A program made the position numbers and the translations under genes. DNA of 64,000 nt, taken from assembly GCA_025060325.1 (NCBI GenBank), contig JANXBW010000022.1, positions 9,304-73,303 of the forward strand, given 5' to 3'. The DNA is from Thermoguttaceae bacterium (GTDB lineage: Bacteria; Planctomycetota; Planctomycetia; Pirellulales; Thermoguttaceae). Positions 48,445 to 55,554 of the stretch are shown piece by piece. Under the pieces are notes generated by a model that saw only the letters and a program-made list of their open reading frames with translations, was not told the DNA's origin and ran no database searches. Position 1 is the first letter of the stretch. Each line of letters opens with the position of its first letter.

Positions 48445-49165
48445 GCGAAAGTCCTTCCCAGAAGGCATAGGGGCGGAGTTATAGCCAGAAGAAAGGTAAG
48501 TGCAAACTCCAACAATTCACGGCCGGAAAAGGCCAGTCGCCGGGCCAAGGCCGCAAAGGCCGGAAGTCGAGAGCAGCTGCGGGCTAATCAGAAGGAAGTC
48601 CATCCCGCAGAAGCCCTGCCCGTAAGCCAGTCCCTTACAGCTGCCGAGGCAACGGAGCAATCGGACGGCAGCCCTGCGGATAGCGAATTTTTGCGGTCTT
48701 TGGAAGAATTTCGCGATTGGTACACCAGCCATGAATTGACCGGAAGAAGAAAAGAAAGAGCGAGAAATCCTTGAGGCCGCGCGCAAGTACCTTGAGCGAA
48801 AGTTGGCTGAGCACGGCCATAAGCCCCCCCGCAACCCTAACTTCTGGGACCCCGAGTGGCGGGAAGAAAGAGAGGATTCCGGCTTTCCTGACCCATTTCC
48901 CTGGTTTTGCAATATCCCCGATGACCTACCGCCCATACAAAAGGCCCAGCGGATGATGCTGAAGGAGTTCTATTGGCTAGAAGCCCTGGCAAGCCCGGAA
49001 GAACTGGCTGAGTACGAAAGACTGGAGGAGGAAGCCGAGAAGATCACGGCTCGGAAGGAAGAAGAGATTAGGCAGTTAGAAGCACAGCTTGGCATCCCGC
49101 TGGAACCGGAGGAAGAAGACGAGGAATTGGAAGAAGGCGGGGTGATTGGCTATCTGTGCGGCTAG
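48445..49165 (+). pseudogene. Frameshifted hypothetical protein in the mobile region
   Basis: One frame (open from about 48445 to the stop near 48774, with no usual start codon) reads SRRAKAAKAGSREQLRANQK and on to SLEEFRDWYTSHELTG. The next frame takes over at about 48738 as PEEEKKEREILEAARKYLER and continues in one open frame to 49165, through NPNFWDPEWREERED and a Glu-rich coiled-coil tail. Joined by one extra base near 48737, the two give a coherent charged protein of about 230 residues. The downstream part alone has a TTG start at 48803 (120 residues). The function is unknown. The split looks like a real frameshift or a sequencing error. Confidence 0.55.
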
Positions 49166-49215
49166 CCGGCAGCGGCTTGGGGTAGTTGGTTTGACCGAAG
49201 GGGCAGAGAAGATCG

Positions 49216-49374
49216 ATGCCGTCTTTGGGTCTTGTGGGCAAAGTGCGGCTATGGCTTCGCCGACGGCGTCTTATCGAAGCCGGGTATCTTTCCCGCTACT
49301 TTGACGGGCTTGCCTACCGGTATGCCGACCCTTTGGCCATCTACCGGGCCTTAGTGGACCACCCGGCGGGCAGA
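49216..49374 (+). pseudogene. Truncated hypothetical ORF joined to an IS630 remnant
   Basis: The frame from the ATG at 49216 gives MPSLGLVGKVRLWLRRRRLI and YFDGLAYRYADPLAIYRALV, a small basic protein, then runs into transposase-derived sequence after about residue 52. It probably belonged to the same element as the integrase. No family was recognised. Confidence 0.45.
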
Positions 49375-49550
49375 TCCGGCTGCACCGACTGCGTGCTTAG
49401 ATCGCCGGACAGCAACCCTATGGAGCGGGTTGGTGACATCCCCACGAGGGACTCACCGGCACTCACTGCTGCCAAACCTTGAAGGAACCCGTCGCCGAGG
49501 GGAATGGGGCCACCATCGCTGCCTCATTCTGGCACAAACGCTGCGGCACG
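49366..49550 (+). pseudogene. Second IS630-family transposase remnant (opposite orientation)
   Basis: Three short frame segments in order match the IS630 C-terminus: QIRLHRL, then SPDSNPMERV in the next frame, then HPHEGLTGTHCCQTLKE after another shift. The order and spacing mirror the remnant at 47955-48265, but it lies on the plus strand and has different frameshifts, so it is an independent decayed copy. Confidence 0.65.
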
Positions 49551-49597
49551 TTTAAGAACGATCCCGCCGCCGGCCGAACTTTGGCCAGCAGACCGCC

Positions 49598-49660
49598 TTC
49601 TTCTACGAGTTCTACCAGCAAGCGGCCCAGCGCTATCCTTCCGTCGTGGAGCTATCTAAT
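49598..49660. mobile_element. MITE-like arm in inverted orientation
   Basis: CTTCTACGAGTTCTACCAGC then AAGCGGCCCAGCGCTATCCT and TCCGTCGTGGAGCTATCTAA is the reverse complement of the left arm at 48281-48330, with a few mismatches. It sits at the broken 5' end of the integrase remnant. Confidence 0.6.
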
Positions 49661-50138
49661 CGCCCTGGCCCGCTTTCGTGGACTGCGGGTCCCTTCTGAG
49701 GCTTTGGTTTTGCGGTGGGCGGACGTCGACTGGGAGCTTGGTCGATTGGTTGTGCCTAGCCCCAAGACGGAAAGAGCGGGAGAACTTTACCGGATTATCC
49801 CCTTATTCAAATCTCTGCGGTCGTACCTTGACGAAGCTTGGGACGCTGCCCCTGAAGGGGCAGAGTTTATCTTCCTGCCGGAATTCCGCCGCGGGATTTA
49901 TGGCCATGAGGGATGGAAGCGGGCTAATCCCCGGACAACATTGAGCAAGATGATCCGCCGGTCCGGAGTCCAACATTGGCCGCGACTGTGGCACAACCTT
50001 CCGGCAAGCTGCGAAATTGATTTAGCTGAAGTCTTCCCCTTGGGCACAGTGGCCAAGGGGCTTGGGACCACTCCGTCGATTACCCTCCGCCACTACGTCG
50101 ACTCCACCGACGCTGCCTATTGCCAGGCCCTAGAGTAG
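49650..50138 (+). pseudogene. Tyrosine-recombinase (integrase) catalytic-domain remnant
   Basis: The frame reads SYLIALARFRGLRVPSEALV with the first catalytic Arg (GLR), then LRWADVDWELGRLVVPSPKT, RIIPLFKSLRSYLDEAW, and the C-terminal RLWHNLPASCEIDLAE and TLRHYVDSTDAAYCQALE with the nucleophilic Tyr. The HxxR motif, usually HDLR, reads HNLP, so the second Arg is lost, and the LGH His is replaced by Thr (LGTTPS). The N-terminal arm-binding and core-binding domains are gone, displaced by the MITE-like arm. It lies 190 bp from the 3' end of tRNA-Ser, the usual place for an island integrase. Confidence 0.8.
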
Positions 50139-50328
50139 GAGACTCCACGTCCCCAAACTAATCCCGCGAACACCGCCTTAACTAGTGGCACGAAAATCGG
50201 GACAGTAGTGGGACAGAATGCTCCCACACGAAATGGCAAGATAGGGAAAAATTAGTCGCAGGTCCTTTGCTCCTCAAAACTTGTGCGCTTCCTTTCTTAA
50301 GCTTGCGCAAGCAAGCAATCCCCGCGGG

Positions 50329-50416
50329 CGGATGGGGAGGGATTCGAACCCCCGGTACCCTTTTGGGGTACTGCGGTTTTCAAGACCGCCGCCTTCGACC
50401 ACTCGGCCACCCATCC
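50329..50416 (-). tRNA. tRNA-Ser (anticodon UGA)
   Basis: On the minus strand the sequence starts GGATGGGTGGCCGAGTGG, has an anticodon stem-loop GGTCTTGAAAACC (anticodon TGA), a long variable arm (GTACCCCAAAAGGGTAC) and a T arm GGGGGTTCGAATCCC, and closes with CCCATCC pairing with the 5' GGATGGG. The long variable arm fits a class II tRNA. The CCA end is not encoded. The 88-base gene faces the integrase remnant with its 3' end, so it is the probable integration site of the decayed island. Confidence 0.97.
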
Positions 50417-52339
50417 GACTGTGTGTCGCGGCGCCAACACGGGCAATTGGCGAAAATCCATAAACGCGCCGCAACCCACATTACTGTAAGAAGTTGCGAT
50501 TTTGCCCGCCTATCCGCGTGGTCTTACTGATATCCTCGCAAAAGGCCACCTTGTGTCAAGATAGCTCGAGGAAATGAAATCCGCGCGCCGAAACCAAGTT
50601 CCCTTTTCAAGAAGGGTTTTGCACCCAGCCGGAGTACGTTGTTTGCCCCTTTTTAGGGGCGGGCGACAAGGCCTAAAGAAGGGTTTGGGGGGCCTCGGCC
50701 GGATTCGGTCACCCCCACGTCGGGGAAGGTTCGGGCTGTCAGCTTTGGATCACTGTCGCGTGTGAGAGTTGGCCCAGTCCGTACAGTTAGCCCGGCCGGG
50801 AGCCACCGCAGTGGCCAAACGGGTCGCCCGGGAGGCGAAGGTCGCCCCGGCCGTACTGGCATGGTGTCACAATTTCTGCCGACCGTCCTGAAAGTTTCTC
50901 GGCAACAATAAGGGCAGGGACAAGGAAGAGCCAAACAACGCTCAACGCCTTTCTTGCTCAACATCGGAGAAGGCCACTGGGTTTAATTGGGGGATCTCGC
51001 GGAGGAATTTCCCCGGGAACTTGCCAGGGGCTTTTCCGGCCGGTCGATGTTCAAGTCGTCGGGTACGACTAGCCCACGAGCAGCAGCATCGCTCAGGGTT
51101 GGTGGTCTTAAGTCGACGTTTAGGGTTGCGATCGCAAAAAACCGCTTGTGCGCTCGAATTCGGGCCACGCCGCCAGTGAATAGGGCTCCGACCGACTGGA
51201 GTTGCACGTCAACTTAGTGGTAAAGAGGTTAGTACGGTAGGGGGCCATTTAGTGCGCTTCCGTGTGCACGATCCGATGACCGCGTTTCCCCAACCCTTTC
51301 AAACGGCCTTGGGATACACTGGTGCGAGAGGCATCTAGATCCTTGGCGGGAGTCCACTCCCATTGCCGAGCTGTTTAGTTTCGCTGGAAGGGTAGGCAAT
51401 CGTTGCCGTTTGACTTGTGTGCCTAGAAAGGGGACGGGCAAAGGCTCGGAGGGATCCCGCTTTGCTTTCAAAGCCTCCTCAACTAGAAGACTCCGGGGGT
51501 TCAGCTGCGCCAGGGGCTCGTAGTCGCGAGCGGGCGTGCGGCTGCGGGAGAAGGGTCTGGCGGGTTTGGCGGGTGCGGGTGATCCCGCAGGCCGAGGGGC
51601 CTGGGGAACGTAGCCTGTCAGGGCAGGACTCGTCGCCGTTGCACTACAAGCTCAGCCGGGGAGCGTGGTCTTCTCGGTTTCGGCTCGGGAAATAGTCTCT
51701 GCCAGAAGGTTCGATTGCCTTATTAGGGAGTTGTTTCGCCAAGGGTACTTCCCGCCACATGGCAGCACCCACGACATGTGTAGGGTTTTTTGGGTGGCGG
51801 AGATTACGCAACAATATGCGGACTGGTGGGTTTGATGCGCCAATTCGCCGGAACGCGGCTTACGCGAAAAAACGGCTTTCAGCCCTGGCGTTCGCCCGCG
51901 CCGGGCTTAGCTTGAAAGGCACGGAAGCCCCGCGGGTCGTCGCGAACGCCTACGGGAGTGAGATCCTTCTTAAGTTAAGTTCCCGGAGTTAACTTATTCG
52001 GGTTTTGGGCTCCTGGCTCCGCCCGTGCTGTCGTCGGGTGGCGAATAAGCCTCGGTTGCTTGCAAGGGTAGTGGGGTGGGATTAGTATGACGGAAACAAA
52101 GTCTAGGAGTTATCCCCTAGGAAGTGGGGAAGGCTGCTAATACTGGCGGGAAGGTGTGTCCGTTTCATTTGCTGCGGGATTGCAACACTTAGGTTTCCAC
52201 GCGTTACTGAGGCGATTCGGTAGGGCTTTTCAGAGCTTTTTCCGGGGTTTTTGATGTAGGGGGGAGGGAATGCCGGGACGTGGGGGAGGATGAAGTCGGT
52301 TGCTGCGAAAGAATCTCGGAGGACACGAGGACACAAGCA
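50417..52339. other. Gene-free 1.9-kb stretch at a strand-composition switch
   Basis: I find no supported gene, known RNA or repeat here; the ORFs are shadow-like, rich in Arg, Pro and Ser. Non-coding sequence left of about 47.5 kb tends to be C-rich on the plus strand (for example 46681-46740 and 47101-47160), while here it is G-rich (for example 51541-51600 and 52021-52080). I looked for DnaA boxes (TTATCCACA-like), RNase P RNA and tmRNA motifs and saw none. Confidence 0.5.
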
Positions 52340-53125
52340 ATGTGGGAAATTCGAAGGCTCACGTGGGCAGCAATTTTGGCGGTGGCTTGGGCCGGGGTTA
52401 GTTTTGCCCAGGACCCGGTGCTCACCCGACTCTACGGTTCTGGCGTACACGCTTTTTTTGCCGGGAAATATGCGAAGGCTCACGAGTACTTGACCAAAGC
52501 GATCGACATGGGGCTTGAAGATCCGCGGGCCTATTATTTCCGCGGGCTTGCGTACCTAAAGTTAGGTCGGCCGGAGGAAGCCGAGGATGACTTCCGTAAA
52601 GGAGCGGAGATTGAAGCCCGCGATATAGGGCTTGTATACGATGTGGGACGGTCGCTTGAGCGGATCCAGGGACGAGCGCGGTTGCTCCTTGAGCGGCATC
52701 GGTTCACGGCGCGGATGGCGGCCGTAGAGCGGGCCGAGAAAATTCGACGGGAGCGATACGGGGAACAGCGGGCTCGTCAACGCGAGTTTATTTTGGAACA
52801 GGCTAAGCCGGCGGAAGCTTCGCCCCTACCGCCTGCCAGTGCACAAACACCGGTTCAGGTGCCAAGTCCGGTGGCAATTCCCCTTCCGCCTCCGGTAACT
52901 CCGACGACCGAGCGTGGTCCTGAGCCTGTCCCGCCTTTGCCGCAGGGCCAGCCGGAGCAAGGAGCGCCCTCACCTGTTACGATGCCGCCCGCGGGCCAGG
53001 CCGAGCCACAACCCGCGGCAGTTCCGGCGGCTCCGGCCCAGCCGCCGAGCACACCTCCTCAATCGCCGCCGCCGGCTCCCCAACTACCGGAGGCCTTACC
53101 GCCGCTTCCGCCTGGCGAGAATTAG
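52340..53125 (+). CDS. Secreted TPR protein with Pro/Gln-rich tail
   Basis: The 261-residue protein has a signal peptide (MWEIRRLTWAAILAVAWAGV, cleavage near SFAQD). Two to three TPR-like repeats follow (VHAFFAGKYAKAHEYLTKAI, RAYYFRGLAYLKLGRPEEAE and DDFRKGAEIEARDIG). After an Arg-rich helix (about 110-160), the last 100 residues are low-complexity Pro/Gln/Ala, like a periplasmic spacer. I chose the ATG at 52340 because the signal peptide starts there; a start 20 codons upstream lacks sense. It probably serves as a protein-protein scaffold at the cell envelope. Confidence 0.85.
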   Translation: MWEIRRLTWAAILAVAWAGVSFAQDPVLTRLYGSGVHAFFAGKYAKAHEYLTKAIDMGLEDPRAYYFRGLAYLKLGRPEEAEDDFRKGAEIEARDIGLVYDVGRSLERIQGRARLLLERHRFTARMAAVERAEKIRRERYGEQRARQREFILEQAKPAEASPLPPASAQTPVQVPSPVAIPLPPPVTPTTERGPEPVPPLPQGQPEQGAPSPVTMPPAGQAEPQPAAVPAAPAQPPSTPPQSPPPAPQLPEALPPLPPGEN

Positions 53126-53330
53126 CCGCTGCCTTCGTTGCGACGCGGCACCGGTAGTTGCCGGCGGGGGTGAGTAGGGGCACGTCAATGTTCACTGGCG
53201 GCAAACTGAGTGGCGCTTTCGAGGGTCCTTCCTTTTTGGCAGGGATAGGAATTTAACACTTGAAGGAATTGTTCTTACTTTGAGACCGGTAGGACTGAAA
53301 TCGCACAAGTTTGAATCTGGGAGGAGGGAA

Positions 53331-54038
53331 ATGAAACTGGCGAGAATTCTCGGTTTGGTTGCGGGATTAGTATTCTCTATTGAGGGCGCGGGTCAACAGC
53401 TTAGTCTTGAGGGGCCTCCGCCGCTTGAGCCAGACACTTCCGGCTGGAAGGATCTCTTTGCACCTGATTTGTCGGATGCTATTTACCCAGCCGGGGTGTG
53501 GCGATGGGAAAACGGAGTGTTGACGGCCGACGAGGATCAGGCTATTTGGACGAAGCGCACGTACAAGAACTTTATTCTGTCGCTTGAATTCAAAAACGCG
53601 GAGGCCAGCAACAGCGGCGTGATCGTTTACTGCAATGACTTGAAAAACTGGATTCCCAATTCGATCGAAATTCAGATCTGTGATGATTTCTCGGAAAAAT
53701 GGTCCAAGATGCCGCCGACGTGGCATTGTGGGGCGATTTTCGGTCGGCTCGCTCCAAAGAAGTCGATGGTCCGAAAGCCCGGCGAATGGAATCGCATGGT
53801 GATTAAGTGCGTAGGGCCAATGATTTACGTCGTGCTTAATGGCGAGCTCGTTACGGAGATGGATATGCGTAAGTGGACCTCGGCGAAAGTGAATCCGGAC
53901 GGCAGTTCCATTCCTCCGTGGCTTAGCCGGCCCGCGGCGGAGTTACCACAAGAGGGGCATATTGGCTTGCAGGGGAAGCACTACACGGCCCCGATTTATT
54001 TCCGTAATTTGAAGATCTTGGAACTCTCCGAAAAGTAA
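53331..54038 (+). CDS. Secreted DUF1080 (3-keto-disaccharide hydrolase-like) protein
   Basis: The 235-residue protein has a signal peptide (MKLARILGLVAGLVFSIEGA) and a single DUF1080 domain, a concanavalin-like beta-sandwich related to 3-keto-disaccharide hydrolases. Its motifs include GWKDLFAPDLSDAIYPAGVW, RWENGVLTADEDQAIWTKRT, YKNFILSLEFKNAEASNSGV, WNRMVIKCVGPMIYVVLNGE and GHIGLQGKHYTAPIYFRNLK. GGGAGGAGGG precedes the ATG. Planctomycetes have many copies. The role in extracellular glycan breakdown is known for some relatives only. Confidence 0.92.
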   Translation: MKLARILGLVAGLVFSIEGAGQQLSLEGPPPLEPDTSGWKDLFAPDLSDAIYPAGVWRWENGVLTADEDQAIWTKRTYKNFILSLEFKNAEASNSGVIVYCNDLKNWIPNSIEIQICDDFSEKWSKMPPTWHCGAIFGRLAPKKSMVRKPGEWNRMVIKCVGPMIYVVLNGELVTEMDMRKWTSAKVNPDGSSIPPWLSRPAAELPQEGHIGLQGKHYTAPIYFRNLKILELSEK

Positions 54039-54318
54039 TCGGTGAAGCCGCGCGGGAATAAACGCGCACAATGCGGTTGAAAGTGGGCGGCCATTGTTTT
54101 CGGGCCGACGCTAGAGGAAATTAGTGGGTCACAGTTCGCGCGATTTGTGGGGTGTTTTGGAGGCCGTCGGGCCCTGGGTGGGGGAATCTGATCATTCGGC
54201 TTGGGGGCGGCCGGTCGCGGTCAAGTCTTCGACAACTTTTCCGATTGAGCGGATTGGTGGTGTACCGGTTCTACGTGTGGACAGTTTGGGGGAAATGTAA
54301 ACGGTGGAGGAGGTCCCA

Positions 54319-55218
54319 GTGCTCACCGAGAATCTGTTCCTGCAGACGGATAGGTCCGGGAAGGTGTTTACCTGTCGGGGGCATCATGGTTTAAGTTTTC
54401 GGGCCGTGCTGTTTTCGATGGTGATCCTGATCGCTCTTCCGTGTGCAGCGAGCTTAGGGGCAGAGCTTATTTACCCCTTATCCGCGGTTCAGGCTCCGGA
54501 CGGAAGCGTTTATGTTGCGGATCTCCATCTGCCGGGCATCAGTATGATTCGCGGCGGAAATGTGAGCGTTTTTTTCCAGGCGTCGAAAAAGTATCGCACA
54601 CCCTTGAATGCGGTTCGTGCGGTAACCTTGGACGCAAAAGGGGCGTTGCTTGCTGCGGATACCGCCACGAGCACCGTTTACCGGTTCGAGGGAACCGAGC
54701 CTCGCGCATTAAGCGAGCGGGGTTTGTGGACGCCCATGGATATTGCAGTGGATCAATCGGGGAATATCTTCGTCAGTGACCTGGGAACGCATCGCATTTG
54801 GGTGTTGCGGAACGGCCAAGGGCCTCCGGAGCTAGTGACGGAAATTCGTGCTCCGCGGGGCTTGGCTATTGACTCGCAGGGAACTTTGTGGACGGTCGCT
54901 CATGGCGAGCACCAATTATGGCGGATCGTCAACGGTAAACCGGTGCCGGTGGTGCAAGGAAGGCCATTCCAGTTCCCCCATGACGTCGCTTTCGATTCGG
55001 CGGGAAATGCCTATGTGACCGACGGATATGCCTCGGCGATATGGAAGGTGACCTCGGCAGGGGCGGTGGAAGCGTGGGTGTCGGGGAAGCCTTTGCATCG
55101 GCCGGTGAGCATCGCGGCAATTGCGGACGGCTTTATCGTCGCAGACCCGTGGGCCAAGAACGTTTTCCGGATATCCTTGTCGAAGGAGGTCGTGCCCCTG
55201 GTGTCGGCGGGCCAGTAA
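54319..55218 (+). CDS. Secreted NHL-repeat/SMP-30-like beta-propeller protein
   Basis: The protein of about 299 residues has an N-terminal hydrophobic signal (LFSMVILIALPCAASLGA) and then six propeller-like repeats of the NHL/YWTD kind: PDGSVYVADLHLPGISMIRG, LDAKGALLAADTATSTVYRF, VDQSGNIFVSDLGTHRIWVL, IDSQGTLWTVAHGEHQLWRI, FDSAGNAYVTDGYASAIWKV and DGFIVADPWAKNVFRISL. It probably binds a protein or sugar ligand in the periplasm. I chose the GTG at 54319, with GGAGGAGG five bases upstream; an upstream GTG at 54304 is also possible. The gene lies 340 bp before hydB. Confidence 0.85.
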   Translation: MLTENLFLQTDRSGKVFTCRGHHGLSFRAVLFSMVILIALPCAASLGAELIYPLSAVQAPDGSVYVADLHLPGISMIRGGNVSVFFQASKKYRTPLNAVRAVTLDAKGALLAADTATSTVYRFEGTEPRALSERGLWTPMDIAVDQSGNIFVSDLGTHRIWVLRNGQGPPELVTEIRAPRGLAIDSQGTLWTVAHGEHQLWRIVNGKPVPVVQGRPFQFPHDVAFDSAGNAYVTDGYASAIWKVTSAGAVEAWVSGKPLHRPVSIAAIADGFIVADPWAKNVFRISLSKEVVPLVSAGQ

Positions 55219-55554
55219 TCGAAGTTGTGGACGAGCTTCGCACCGGTGGTAAGAAGTGACCGCGCGGTCGGGGAAGCTTGCGACAGTTTTTGCGACGGCA
55301 TTGTGGCCGGCATCTGTCAATTAAACGGGGGAATCCCGCCGCCCCGGAAGGGTTAGTCGCTTGCGATTCCCGCGAGTGAACCGGGACCTGTCTTGTCTGC
55401 TTTGCTTGGTTTTTCTGTAGCCGGGTTGGAGCCACGGGGTGACATTTGACGTGAAACCAGATTTCGGGGATATTTTTGTCTTTTCGAGTCAAAAATCGCC
55501 AGGACCACATGGTCTTTAGTTATGGGCCTAGGTGCCAGATGAGGGAGTGTTCGG
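55219..55554. other. Upstream region of the hydBAC operon
   Basis: 336 bp between the NHL gene and hydB. It contains the palindrome at 55473-55495 and, at its right end, GAGGGAG seven bases before the hydB GTG. No gene is supported. Confidence 0.5.
55473..55495. promoter_or_regulatory. Palindromic candidate operator upstream of hydB
   Basis: TTTTTGTCTTTTCGAGTC followed by AAAAA pairs at 8 of 11 symmetric positions around its centre and ends 59 bp before the hydB GTG. Hydrogenase operons are often under redox regulators such as Rex or Fnr-type proteins, but the half-site TTTTTGNC matches neither consensus that I know. Function is inferred from position and symmetry only. Confidence 0.4.

Noticed and set aside
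50417-52339. DnaA boxes, RNase P RNA or tmRNA in the gene-free region
   Set aside because: Searched by eye for TTATCCACA-type boxes, the RNase P core and the tmRNA ends and saw none; only the composition switch is reported.
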